DNA from: Achromobacter seleniivolatilans | GTDB taxonomy: Bacteria; Pseudomonadota; Gammaproteobacteria; Burkholderiales; Burkholderiaceae_B | Assembly: GCF_030864005.1 (NCBI RefSeq) | Contig: NZ_CP132976.1 | Coordinates: forward strand, 1,798,001-1,862,000 | Length of the DNA stretch: 64,000 bases | Direction: 5' to 3' | Shown: one piece after another, positions 20,116 to 31,459 of the stretch | Layout: every line of letters starts with the position of its first letter | Position numbering within the stretch: position 1 is the stretch's first letter | Made by a program: the position numbers and the translations under genes | The notes under the pieces: generated by a model | What the model saw: only the letters and a program-made list of their open reading frames with translations | Told to the model about the DNA's origin: nothing | The model's database searches: none

Positions 20116-21189
20116 ATGGCCAGCCTGACTACGATTCATGCCGCGCCGCCGTCCGGCGACGCCATCGGCATCTACCGGCGCACGGTACGAAAACGTCTGC
20201 TGGTGGGCGGTCTGCTTGCTCTGGCCATTCTGGTCAGCCTGCTGGCCGATATCGCCAGCGGCCCGGCGGCACTTGGACCCGGCGAGCTGCTCCGCACGCT
20301 GCTCCATCCGGATGCGGCAAGCGCGGGCACGCGCGTCATCGTCTGGCAATTCCGGCTGCCCTACGCGCTGATGGCGCTGTTGGTTGGCGTGGCGCTGGGC
20401 CTGGGCGGAGCCGAGATGCAAACCATGCTGGACAACCCCTTGGCCAGCCCCTACACGCTGGGCGTGTCGGCGGCAGCCGCCTTTGGCGCGTCGCTGGCGA
20501 TCACGCTGGACTGGCATCTGCCCGCGCTGCCGCCCGGCATGGTGGTGTCGATCTCTGCCTTTGCCTGCACGCTGTTGTCGGTGTTGATACTGGAGCGTGT
20601 TGCGCGTTGGCGCGGCGGCTCGACGCTGGGCGTGGTGCTGTTTGGCATCGCGCTGGTGTACTCATTCCAGGCGCTCGTGATGCTGCTGCAATTCGTAGCT
20701 AGCGAAGAGGCATTGCAAGGCATTGTGTTCTGGACCATGGGCAGCCTGGCGCGCGCCAACTGGACCACCGTGGCCGTGATGGCGGCGGCCATCGCTCTGG
20801 TGTTGCCATTTTCCATGCGCGACGCCTGGAAACTGACCGCTGTGCGCCTGGGTGAAGAACGCGCCGCCAGCTTTGGCATCGACGTCAAGCGTTTGCGTCT
20901 TATCAGTCTGTTGCGCGTCAGCGCATTGGCCGCGCTGGCTGTGTCGTTTGTCGGCACGATCGGCTTTGTCGGTCTGGTTGCGCCGCACATCGCACGGCTG
21001 CTTTTGGGCGAAGACCATCGCTACTACCTGCCCGGCAGCGCCTTGGCTGGCGCGCTGATTCTGTCCGTGGCCTCCGTGGCGTCCAAGACCGTCCTGCCCG
21101 GCGCGCTGATCCCCGTGGGCATCGTGACGTCGCTTGTCGGCATTCCCTTTTTCCTCACCATCGTCGTGCGTGCGCTCAAACGCGCCTGA
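20116..21189 (+). CDS. FecCD-family siderophore ABC permease
   Basis: A 357-residue polytopic permease of the FecCD/BtuC family. LGGAEMQTMLDNPLASPYTLGVSAAAAFGASLAI is the conserved block after the second membrane segment, and SFVGTIGFVGLVAPHIARLLLGEDHRYYLPGSALAGALIL with the final GIPFFLTIV is the family end. Only one permease gene is present, so it probably acts as a homodimer. It starts six bases after the binding-protein stop. Confidence 0.93.
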   Translation: MASLTTIHAAPPSGDAIGIYRRTVRKRLLVGGLLALAILVSLLADIASGPAALGPGELLRTLLHPDAASAGTRVIVWQFRLPYALMALLVGVALGLGGAEMQTMLDNPLASPYTLGVSAAAAFGASLAITLDWHLPALPPGMVVSISAFACTLLSVLILERVARWRGGSTLGVVLFGIALVYSFQALVMLLQFVASEEALQGIVFWTMGSLARANWTTVAVMAAAIALVLPFSMRDAWKLTAVRLGEERAASFGIDVKRLRLISLLRVSALAALAVSFVGTIGFVGLVAPHIARLLLGEDHRYYLPGSALAGALILSVASVASKTVLPGALIPVGIVTSLVGIPFFLTIVVRALKRA

Positions 21190-21216
21190 CGCCCCGCATC
21201 CCCATAAGGAGACCTT

Positions 21217-21675
21217 TTGATGCAATCCCGCCTGACCCTGACGCTGGCTGCCTTGTTGATGACCGGCGCTGCCCATGCCGCCCCCGACGCTTGCTCGATC
21301 GACGTGGAAGGCCGCCCCGGAAAGCAGTTCGGCCCCGACCACATCGTAGTGCCGTCCACATGCAAGGACTTCACTGTGCGCCTGATCCACACGGGCAAGA
21401 ACAGCAAAGAAAAGGCTGGCCACAACTGGGTGCTGACCAAGACCGAAGACATCGACCGCGTGATGGTCGACGGCATCAAAGCGGGCGCGGAGCATGAATT
21501 CCTGGCGCCCGGCGATGCCCGCATTCTGGCCAAGACCCCCATGCTGGGCGGCGGCGAAACCGCCACCGTCACTTTCCCCGTAAGCCGTCTTGCGGCTGGA
21601 CAGTCTTACACCTACTACTGCTCGTTCCCGGCGCACGCCCAACACATGCGCGGCACGCTGGTGCTGCAACCCTGA
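21217..21675 (+). CDS. Azurin (type 1 blue copper protein)
   Basis: A periplasmic cupredoxin of about 150 residues with a signal peptide ending AHAA. All features of azurin are present: the mature start with Cys in DACSIDVEG, the partner Cys in STCKDF for the disulfide, the copper ligand His in AGHNWVL, and the C-terminal loop YYCSFPAHAQHMRGTL, giving Cys, His five residues on and Met four further. Azurin normally carries electrons or binds copper. Here it sits inside an iron-type ABC operon, 27 bases after the permease and 2 bases before the ATPase, which is unusual and implies co-expression with metal uptake. Confidence 0.93.
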   Translation: MMQSRLTLTLAALLMTGAAHAAPDACSIDVEGRPGKQFGPDHIVVPSTCKDFTVRLIHTGKNSKEKAGHNWVLTKTEDIDRVMVDGIKAGAEHEFLAPGDARILAKTPMLGGGETATVTFPVSRLAAGQSYTYYCSFPAHAQHMRGTLVLQP

Positions 21676-21677
21676 CG

Positions 21678-22496
21678 ATGACGCAGTTGCACATCCGCGG
21701 GCTGACCGCCGGTTACGGCGCCCGCTCCGTGCTGCGCGACCTGCACGCGGCGGCCCTGCCTGAAGGCACCGTCACCGCGCTGCTTGGCCCGAACGGCAGC
21801 GGCAAATCGACACTGCTCAAGACGCTGGCAGGCCTGAACCCCATGCAGGGCGGCGAACTTGAACTGGACGGCGCGGACTTCGCCCGCTTGCCTGCCGCGC
21901 AGCGGGCAGCTCAAGCTATGTACATGCCGCAGGCACTGCCCAAGGGCGTACACATGACGGTATTTGAATCCGTGCTGGTGGCCGCCCGCTCTGGCCGTCA
22001 CGGAAAGCCAGGCCATGCCTTGATGGCGGACGCGATGGATGTGCTGATGGAACTTGGCATTGCCGCGCTGGCCAACCGCTACCTGGACGAGCTGTCTGGC
22101 GGCCAGAAACAACTGGCCTCGCTAGCCCAGGCCCTGGTGCGCCGTCCGCGCCTGTTGCTGCTGGACGAGCCTCTATCCGCGCTGGACTTGAACTACCAGT
22201 TTCACGTCATGGATGTGCTGCGCCGGCAGACTCGGCTTCACCGGCTCATCACGCTGGTGGTGCTGCACGACCTGAACATCGCACTGCGTCATGCCGACCG
22301 CGCCTTGCTGCTGCACGGCGGCGCGCTGCTTGCCGAAGGCGCGCCGGCGCACGTCGTGACGCCAGACACCCTGCGCCGCGCCTACGGCGTGCGGGCTCGC
22401 GTGGAGCGCTGCCCCCAGGGCCAGCCGCAAGTGCATGTGGACGGATTGGCCGCCAGCAGCTTGGAACCTGAACGGCGGACTGCGGCTGTCAGCTGA
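21678..22496 (+). CDS. Siderophore-type ABC transporter ATP-binding protein (FecE/FepC class)
   Basis: A 272-residue ATPase. Walker A is GPNGSGKST, the signature is LSGGQKQLASLAQALVRRPRLLLLDEPLSALD including Walker B, and the H-loop is VVLHDLNIALRHAD, all typical of FepC/BtuD-like subunits. It starts two bases after the azurin stop, so it is translated from the same message. It should drive the FecCD-type permease encoded before azurin. Confidence 0.94.
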   Translation: MTQLHIRGLTAGYGARSVLRDLHAAALPEGTVTALLGPNGSGKSTLLKTLAGLNPMQGGELELDGADFARLPAAQRAAQAMYMPQALPKGVHMTVFESVLVAARSGRHGKPGHALMADAMDVLMELGIAALANRYLDELSGGQKQLASLAQALVRRPRLLLLDEPLSALDLNYQFHVMDVLRRQTRLHRLITLVVLHDLNIALRHADRALLLHGGALLAEGAPAHVVTPDTLRRAYGVRARVERCPQGQPQVHVDGLAASSLEPERRTAAVS

Positions 22497-22550
22497 ACAC
22501 CTGTCCCGTCCGGTATATATTCAGTGCTTATGCCACCGACGGGACACAAG

Positions 22551-23477
22551 ATGAAAAGACGCAGTGCGCTGGCGCTAACCCTCTACTTCCTTGGAGCTTC
22601 CGTGGCCGCCAGTACGCTCTACAACAAGGATGGCTTGGTGGTGCAAGCCGACGTCACCAGCCAACGCGACTTGAACACCGGCCAACGGCAACAGTTCAAC
22701 AACACGACCATCAGCTTTCAGGGCATAAAGCTTTGCGGCAAGGAGGTTGCGCTGCTGCTCTACCCCGACGCCAAGAGCACGGCAAGCCGCGCCTTCTTTT
22801 GCCCAGGCAGCGTGCAAGTCCTGGACCCCGATGGCGTGCTGGCGTTTTTCAACAGTTCCAGCGCTGACTCGGTTCTGGCGCAATTGAAAGTGGTCAACGG
22901 CGCATTGCGCGTGCAGCGCATCGATGTTTCCAAATCGCCAGATCGAAACAAGCTGCACGCTACCCGCTTCATGGATGCGCGCCTGGCCGGCTGGACGCGC
23001 ATCGAGACCGCCTGGCAAGAAACCGTGCTGATCCGCCATGCGCCCTTGCAGACGACAAACCTGGGCAAAGGCCGGTTATTGGACATCGACGGCAACGTCG
23101 CCTATCTAGCCGTGCCGCCGGGTTCTGACGTGGTCGAGGTCCAGCCCGCAACTCGCGTCAAAGATGCTTACGGCTATATGCAGCTAGTGCCCGCGGTGAC
23201 CAAGTTCGTTCCCACCCCGCTGGAATTCCGCGCCGTACGCCTGGCCGACGGCCAAGAGCTTGCACGCTTGAACACGCAAGACTCCTGCCTGCAACTGCCA
23301 AACATCGAATTCGATCGCAACGCCAATGCCCCGGGCGCCAAGGTGGACGTGCGCTATGACGACGTGCCTGCATGGCGCGCCAGCGCCCTGCAACTGACGC
23401 AGGCCGGCGGCCAAGCCAGTCTGCGTTTGCAACCCGGAGTGCAACTGCCGCGCAAGGCCAACTGCAAGCCAGCCTGA
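22551..23477 (+). CDS. Exported protein of unknown function
   Basis: About 308 residues from ATG 22551 (KRRSALALTLYFLGASVAAS is a clear signal peptide); an in-frame ATG at 22524 would add nine residues. Mature features: LYNKDGLVVQADVTSQRD, two pairs of Cys, and a DNA- or ligand-free beta-rich composition. I do not recognise the family. It follows the siderophore ATPase by about 55 bases on the same strand and may be the last gene of that operon or independent. It is followed tail-to-tail by ilvA. Confidence 0.75.
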   Translation: MKRRSALALTLYFLGASVAASTLYNKDGLVVQADVTSQRDLNTGQRQQFNNTTISFQGIKLCGKEVALLLYPDAKSTASRAFFCPGSVQVLDPDGVLAFFNSSSADSVLAQLKVVNGALRVQRIDVSKSPDRNKLHATRFMDARLAGWTRIETAWQETVLIRHAPLQTTNLGKGRLLDIDGNVAYLAVPPGSDVVEVQPATRVKDAYGYMQLVPAVTKFVPTPLEFRAVRLADGQELARLNTQDSCLQLPNIEFDRNANAPGAKVDVRYDDVPAWRASALQLTQAGGQASLRLQPGVQLPRKANCKPA

Positions 23478-23490
23478 GCGGCAGCTGATG

Positions 23491-25074
23491 TCAGATCAGG
23501 AACTGGCGGCAGGCTTCGTTCGCCGTCTCTTCCTCGTGCGCATATCCCAGTTGCTCCAGGAACTGGTCCAGCGCGGCGCTGTCCGCCAGCGGCGCCTGGA
23601 TGCCAACTAGCGCCGAACTGAAATCCGCGCCTTGATTGCGGTAGTGGAACAGGCTGATGTTCCAGTTGGGCGCCATCGCCGACAGAAATTTCATCAGGGC
23701 GCCCGGACGCTCAGGAAACTCAAATCGGAACAGGCGTTCACCACCCGCAAGCGGCGAACGCCCGCCCACCATGTAGCGGATGTGCTGCTTGGACACTTCG
23801 TTGTGCGTCAGGTCGTTGGCTGAAAAGCCCTGCTCTTGCAGCGCCCGCATGATGTCTGCGGCCTCGCTGCGGCGCGCGATCTGCATGCTGACAAAGATAT
23901 GCGCTGTGCGGGCATCGGCGATGCGGTAATTGAATTCCGTCACGCTGCGCTGGCCGATAACGGCGCAAAAGCGGCGGAAGCTCCCGCGTTCTTCGGGCAC
24001 CGTCACCGCGAACACCGCTTCACGCGCCTCGCCCACGTCGGCGCGGTCAGCCACGAAACGCATGCGGTCAAAGTTCATATTGGCGCCTGACGTGATGGCC
24101 ACGAGCGACTGGCCCTGCACCCCTTCGCGCTCTACATACTGCTTCAAGCCCGCCACTGCCAGCGCGCCCGCGGGTTCCAGCACGCTGCGCGTGTCCAGGA
24201 ACACATCCTTGATCGCCGCGCACACGGCATCCGTGTCCACCAGAATGACTTCATCCAGATACTCGCGGCACAGGCGGAAGGTTTCCTCGCCCACCAGCTT
24301 TACCGCCGTGCCATCTGAAAACAAACCCACTTCGGCCAGATTGACGCGCTCACCCGCATTGATGGATTGCGCCATGGCGCAGGAATCCTGGGTTTGCACG
24401 CCAATCACTTTGACGCCGGGATTGATGGTCTTTACGTAGGTGGACACGCCCGCCGCCAAGCTGCCGCCGCCGATGGGAACAAAGATCGCGTCCAGACCGC
24501 CCGGATGCTGCCGCAAGATTTCCATGCCTACCGTGCCCTGCCCCGCAATCACGTACGGGTCGTCAAAGGCGGGGATGAAGGTCAGGTCCTGCTGTTGCGC
24601 CAGCGTCTGCGCATGAGCGTAGGCATCGCTATAGGAATCCCCGGCCTGCACCACGGTAACGGTCGGCCCGCCGTGTGCGCGCACAGCGTCCACTTTGACT
24701 TGCGGCGCGGTCTGCGGCACCACGATGATGGCCTGCACGCCCATCTTGGCGGCAGAAATAGCAACGCCTTGCGCATGGTTGCCGGCTGACGCCGTGATCA
24801 CCCCTCGGTCCAGCGCCGTTTGAGGGGTGTTGCGCATCTTGTTATAGGCGCCGCGCACCTTGAAAGAAAAAACAGGCTGATTGTCTTCCCGCTTCAAGTG
24901 AACGGTGTTGTTCAGCCTCACCGACAAACCGCGCGCGGGGTCCAGTTCGGTTTCACGGGCAATGTCATAGACCCGAGCGTTCAGAATCTGGCGCAGGTAT
25001 TCCATTGGCGAGGCATTGCCTTGCTGAAAGTCCGGGGTGTCGGCGGCGGTATGGGCGGGGGTGCTAGCGGGCAT
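23491..25074 (-). CDS. ilvA: Threonine ammonia-lyase, biosynthetic
   Basis: The 527-residue PLP enzyme converts threonine to 2-oxobutanoate, the committed step of isoleucine synthesis. PLP-binding Lys is in FSFKVRGAYNK (about residue 72), then SAGNHAQGVA and the phosphate loop GGGSLAAG. The C-terminal third has two ACT-like regulatory modules (SFRRFCAVIGQRSVTEFNYR and EFPERPGALMKFLSAMAPNWNISLFHYR) that bind isoleucine and valine in the family. I start at ATG 25074; a GTG at 25116 is also in frame. Length fits the long biosynthetic form. The upstream leader holds an attenuator (25115-25245). Confidence 0.95.
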   Translation of the reverse strand: MPASTPAHTAADTPDFQQGNASPMEYLRQILNARVYDIARETELDPARGLSVRLNNTVHLKREDNQPVFSFKVRGAYNKMRNTPQTALDRGVITASAGNHAQGVAISAAKMGVQAIIVVPQTAPQVKVDAVRAHGGPTVTVVQAGDSYSDAYAHAQTLAQQQDLTFIPAFDDPYVIAGQGTVGMEILRQHPGGLDAIFVPIGGGSLAAGVSTYVKTINPGVKVIGVQTQDSCAMAQSINAGERVNLAEVGLFSDGTAVKLVGEETFRLCREYLDEVILVDTDAVCAAIKDVFLDTRSVLEPAGALAVAGLKQYVEREGVQGQSLVAITSGANMNFDRMRFVADRADVGEAREAVFAVTVPEERGSFRRFCAVIGQRSVTEFNYRIADARTAHIFVSMQIARRSEAADIMRALQEQGFSANDLTHNEVSKQHIRYMVGGRSPLAGGERLFRFEFPERPGALMKFLSAMAPNWNISLFHYRNQGADFSSALVGIQAPLADSAALDQFLEQLGYAHEEETANEACRQFLI

Positions 25075-25114
25075 GTGATTCTCTGCGTTGGGGGCTTGCC
25101 CGGCAGAGGCGGTC

Positions 25115-25142
25115 ACAAAAAACCCGCCTCGTGGGGCGGGTG
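25115..25142 (-). terminator. Attenuator terminator in the ilvA leader
   Basis: On the minus strand ACCCGCC, a short loop and GGCGGGT are followed by six U. The U-run ends about 40 bases before the ilvA ATG and starts about 25 bases after the stop of an isoleucine-rich leader peptide, the usual layout of a transcription attenuator. Confidence 0.85.
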
Positions 25143-25166
25143 GCTGTGACTGACTGCGGTCGCGCG

Positions 25167-25229
25167 CTAACCCACCATTCCAGGAATGATGGTAATAATC
25201 AGCGAAATGCGGACGGCGCGGAAAGTCAT
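25167..25229 (-). CDS. ilvA leader peptide, isoleucine-rich
   Basis: A 20-codon open frame reading MTFRAVRISLIITIIPGMVG and ending TAG. Five of 20 codons are Ile, with Thr and Leu among them, and the order ISLIITII resembles the IlvL leaders of enteric bacteria. A GGAAAG stretch lies about 8 bases before the ATG. The stop codon overlaps the segment GGTGGGT that can pair with the 5' arm of the downstream terminator, so ribosome position would decide between terminator and antiterminator. It is too short for standard gene calling. Confidence 0.75.
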   Translation of the reverse strand: MTFRAVRISLIITIIPGMVG

Positions 25230-25245
25230 GTGGCGTACTTTCCGC
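25218..25245 (-). promoter_or_regulatory. Stem-loop around the leader-peptide start codon
   Basis: GCGGAAAGT and ACTTTCCGC form a perfect 9-bp stem with a 10-base loop that contains the leader ATG; the stem includes the likely ribosome site. It may set the translation rate of the leader peptide. Confidence 0.5.
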
Positions 25246-28066
<2,821 letters not shown>

Positions 28067-28102
28067 GCATTGCCCGTCGTTGCGGCCCCGGCCGCAATGA
28101 TG

Positions 28103-28143
28103 AAAAAAGCCGGCAGCCCATTTATCGGGCTGCCGGCTTTTTC
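28103..28143. terminator. Bidirectional rho-independent terminator after icd
   Basis: An A-run, GCCGGCAGCCC, a 7-base ATTTATC loop and GGGCTGCCGGC followed by TTTTTC. The 11-bp perfect stem with A and U tracts on both sides serves icd and the convergent DedA gene. Confidence 0.95.
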
Positions 28144-28175
28144 TTGGGCCGTGGATTGCCCCATTGATTACCGAA

Positions 28176-28811
28176 TCAAGAGCGCGCGGCCTGCCGCCGC
28201 ACTTGCAGCCCGTGCAGCCCCATCGGAATCACGGACAAGCCAATAATGATGACTGACACCCAATGCAGGTTTGCGCGCACCCAGGGAATCGATCCCATCC
28301 AATAGCCGCCCATCACCATCAACGAACACCACAGCACGCCGCCAATCACGTTGTACGCATAAAACGTGCGGCGCGGCATCTGTGAAAGCCCGGCCACAAA
28401 CGGAGCCAGCGTGCGAACGATAGGCACAAAACGCGCCACCGTAATCGTCATCGCGCCGTAACGCGCAAAATAATCGCGCGCGCGCTCCAGATGGGCGGGC
28501 TTGATCCATCGGCTATGCGCCAACCTTTGCCCAAACCGAGACGACGCGATGGTGTAGTTCAATGCGTCGCCAGCGATAGCGGCGGCGATGATTACCGCCA
28601 GCGATACCAGGGGATCGATGCCCGCCACGCCCAAGAATGCACCGGCCGCGAATAACAATGAATCACCTGGCAAGAACGGCATCACGACCAACCCCGTCTC
28701 AACAAAGATGACGGCGGCAATGATGACCGTGCCCAGCACCCAGTTCTGGGTCAACAGCGCCATCAAGCCTTGCTCGCTAGTCAACCACGTAAATAGTTCC
28801 GTCATGCTCAT
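28176..28811 (-). CDS. DedA family membrane protein
   Basis: A 211-residue inner-membrane protein of the DedA/VTT family. The diagnostic block is FVETGLVVMPFLPGDSLLFAAGA, with the acidic E and the FLPGDS re-entrant motif; GDALNYTIASSRFGQRL and the R-containing FARYGAMTITVARFVPIVRTLAPFVAG follow. Family members are lipid transporters, several recycling undecaprenyl phosphate, and affect membrane potential and polymyxin resistance. It starts 36 bases after the ArnT-like gene on the same strand, suggesting an operon with a lipid-linked-sugar-using enzyme. Confidence 0.93.
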   Translation of the reverse strand: MSMTELFTWLTSEQGLMALLTQNWVLGTVIIAAVIFVETGLVVMPFLPGDSLLFAAGAFLGVAGIDPLVSLAVIIAAAIAGDALNYTIASSRFGQRLAHSRWIKPAHLERARDYFARYGAMTITVARFVPIVRTLAPFVAGLSQMPRRTFYAYNVIGGVLWCSLMVMGGYWMGSIPWVRANLHWVSVIIIGLSVIPMGLHGLQVRRQAARS

Positions 28812-28846
28812 CAATTCTTATTGAACCGTACATGGCTCGCGCCACC

Positions 28847-30430
28847 CTAACCCGCCGGCACGCCGGCGCAAACCCGCTGACGGAAAGCCGCATCAATATC
28901 AATGCGCCAGACCAACCACTTATCGCCTGCGAAATTCGGCGCTACACCGTTGATTGGCACATAACGCGAGCCGTCTTCTTTGTTGCCCCAGATCCAGTAT
29001 CTCGTCCCATCCGAGGCCTGGCAAAGACGGGTCCGCATATCCTCGGCGTTAATCAGCACACGCTTGCCCATGACCGGGTCAAACTCCGCTGCATCGTAAA
29101 GCTCCTTGCGCCAGTTATCACGGGTGGGAATCTCCGGATTTTTCCAGTCATCCACGATCCACTGCGGTTGCTCGGCTTGCGTGTAAAAGCCTAAATCAAA
29201 TGGCAGGCTATGCAGCGCAATGTGCTGGTCTTTGGCCTGCATAGCCTGCCGCAGATTGTTCATCGCCGGGCCAACGCTACCCCGCGGATTAGATGCCGCC
29301 ACGACTATTGCCGCCAGGCAAATCACCGCCGCCACACCAGTCGCAATTTGTATCCCCCGGCGCTTACCGGCCGCCCAGGCCGGCGCAATGCGCTCGCTGA
29401 TCAGCAGTGCCAAAGGGGGAAACACCGGCAGCACGTAGCCGATCAATTTGGATTGCGGAATGGAAAAAAACACCATTACGACTGCGACCCAAATTGCCAT
29501 CAAACGCCGCAGCCCATGCGGGTCAGCCTCGCGCCAGAACGCGGGCTTGAAAAATGCCGCGCCCCAAATCGCCCAGGGCATGGCCAGCCCCGCCACTATC
29601 GGCACGTAAAACCAAAACGGCTGCGCATTATTAAAGCCGCTCTGCGCAAAGCGTTCAAAGTGCTGGTAGACGAAAAAGTAGTGATAGAAACCCGGAAACT
29701 TCACCTGCATCAGCCAGAACCACGGCACGGCCACCACAGCGAACGCCAGCAGCGCCGGCACCCACAACAGGGCACGCATGCCACGCCAATCGCGCCGCAG
29801 CAGCAACCACGCCAGCACAATCGCGCCCGGCAGCGCCAACCCGATCAGCCCCTTGGCCAGCACCGCCAGCGCAGCAAAGACGCCTGTCGCGATCGACATG
29901 CCGCGAAATGGCCGCCCCAGCTCCCGCCGCAATGCGGTATCGGCCGCGGCCAGTACGCACAACGTGATCATGCTGGCCACCAGCATGTCCATATTGGCAA
30001 ATTGAGCCGCGCCAAAGAACAGTGGCATCAGGCCTAGAATAACTACCGCCCAGCGTGCCTGAGCCACATTGCGATAGCGCGACACGAAGGCGTACAGCCC
30101 AGCACCCGCGCCCCACGCACCGAGCAGCGACGGCACGCGCGCGCTGAATTCATGCACGCCGAACAGCGCGTAGCTGATCTGGGCCAGCCAGTAATACAAG
30201 GGCGGTTTGTGAAAATACGGCATGCCGTCGAGCAAGGGCACCATAGGCGAGTGGCTGCGCAACATTTCCCAGGCCACACCGGCATAGCGCCCTTCGTCAG
30301 GCAGAGTCAGCCAGCGTGCCCAGGCCAGCGCGGCAAGCCATGCTGCCAGGCACAGCAATACCGCCCAACCAGGAAAGACCCATTGCGCGTCACGCGGGCG
30401 GGCGGCGGATTTCATTGTGGCGGCGCTCAC
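28847..30430 (-). CDS. ArnT-like family 39 glycosyltransferase
   Basis: A 527-residue polytopic GT-C transferase. LPDEGRYAGVAWEMLRS has the catalytic DE pair in the first periplasmic loop, and GMPYFHKPPLYYWLAQISYALFG is the conserved second block, both as in ArnT. About eleven membrane segments precede a soluble periplasmic C-terminal domain. Such enzymes move a sugar from undecaprenyl phosphate to lipid A or another acceptor. The start is GTG 30430 with AGGAG eight bases upstream, preferred over ATG 30415, which lacks a ribosome site. The sugar is not predictable; no arn synthesis genes are in view. Confidence 0.88.
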   Translation of the reverse strand: MSAATMKSAARPRDAQWVFPGWAVLLCLAAWLAALAWARWLTLPDEGRYAGVAWEMLRSHSPMVPLLDGMPYFHKPPLYYWLAQISYALFGVHEFSARVPSLLGAWGAGAGLYAFVSRYRNVAQARWAVVILGLMPLFFGAAQFANMDMLVASMITLCVLAAADTALRRELGRPFRGMSIATGVFAALAVLAKGLIGLALPGAIVLAWLLLRRDWRGMRALLWVPALLAFAVVAVPWFWLMQVKFPGFYHYFFVYQHFERFAQSGFNNAQPFWFYVPIVAGLAMPWAIWGAAFFKPAFWREADPHGLRRLMAIWVAVVMVFFSIPQSKLIGYVLPVFPPLALLISERIAPAWAAGKRRGIQIATGVAAVICLAAIVVAASNPRGSVGPAMNNLRQAMQAKDQHIALHSLPFDLGFYTQAEQPQWIVDDWKNPEIPTRDNWRKELYDAAEFDPVMGKRVLINAEDMRTRLCQASDGTRYWIWGNKEDGSRYVPINGVAPNFAGDKWLVWRIDIDAAFRQRVCAGVPAG

Positions 30431-30658
30431 GCCGCATGCTCCTGAGCAGCCAGGTTATGGGCGGGCTGTGCAAAGCAGGAAAAGCGGGTCGGACAAGACT
30501 TAAATGGCATGGAAATCCGGAGGGCTAACGTTCATCAAAATCTGAAATCCCGGCCATTATGGAAAATGGCGCGTCAAGTTCTCATGAAATTTCTGATCGA
30601 AATAGCAATTTTCTGACCCTGCCTCGGCCCGGCGAAACGTTATTGCCCTGTTCAAGCC

Positions 30659-31459
30659 CTATTTGGATACTGCCAGCCGGTCCAGCCGCAAACGTCCACG
30701 CTCGTCAGTCAGCCGGCGCATTGCGCCATAGGCCGCCCCCATTGCAGCCATACCACTGGCGCCGCATAGCAAAAACATCAACAGAATCTGATACTTGGCC
30801 GCATCAATGGGGTCCATGCCTGCAATAATCTGGCCGGTCATAATGCCGGGCAGCGTAATAATGCCAGCCGCCGACATCTGGTTAATGCTGGGTACGATGC
30901 CGCGCCGCACTGATTCACGCAACAACGAAGAAAATGCCTGCTGCGGCGTTGCACCCAAAGACAGCCGCGCTTCAATAGCCAGTTTTTCGCGGCGTACGCC
31001 CGACAGCACGCCATCCAACGCCAAACTGGCCGCATTCAGCACACTGCCCAGCACAATACCTACCAGCGCAATCGCATAGCGCGGGTCATACCAGGGGTCT
31101 GGGCGCAGCGCGGTGTTCAGGATGAACAGCGCAGTAATCAGCGTTGTGCCCGCCACCGCCAAGGTGCCCACCCAGCCATTGCCATGGCCCGCCAGCCGCG
31201 CCTTGGGGCGCGCCGCCACTTCACGCGCGGCCAGCGCCATCATCACGGCCACCACCAAGGCGGTCAGCCACGGCGCCGCGTGTGCAAACACGATCCGCAA
31301 AATATGGCCAACCAGCAGCAACTGCACCACCGTGCGTATCGCCGCCCACAAGACCTGCCGTTGCAGATTCAAACGCAGCGCGAAGGAAATCGCCGCACAT
31401 AAAAGCACCAGGAACGAGGCGATCACCAGATCCAGCGCCTGCAATTTGATTACGTCCAT
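30659..31459 (-). CDS. fetB: FetB-type ABC permease (UPF0014, iron export)
   Basis: A 266-residue membrane protein of the FetB/YbbM family. Recognised by RTVVQLLLVGHILRIVF, RLSLGATPQQAFSSLLRESVRRGIVPSINQMSAAGIITLPGIMTGQIIAGMDP and LMFLLCGASGMAA. E. coli FetAB is proposed to export iron and protect from oxidative stress. It overlaps the ATPase gene by 10 bases. About 230 non-coding bases separate it from the ArnT-like gene downstream. Confidence 0.9.
   Translation of the reverse strand: MDVIKLQALDLVIASFLVLLCAAISFALRLNLQRQVLWAAIRTVVQLLLVGHILRIVFAHAAPWLTALVVAVMMALAAREVAARPKARLAGHGNGWVGTLAVAGTTLITALFILNTALRPDPWYDPRYAIALVGIVLGSVLNAASLALDGVLSGVRREKLAIEARLSLGATPQQAFSSLLRESVRRGIVPSINQMSAAGIITLPGIMTGQIIAGMDPIDAAKYQILLMFLLCGASGMAAMGAAYGAMRRLTDERGRLRLDRLAVSK

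Noticed and set aside
28815..28846. Possible PmrA-type box between the ArnT-like and DedA genes
   Set aside because: AT-rich but lacks two CTTAA half-sites at 11-base spacing; no support.
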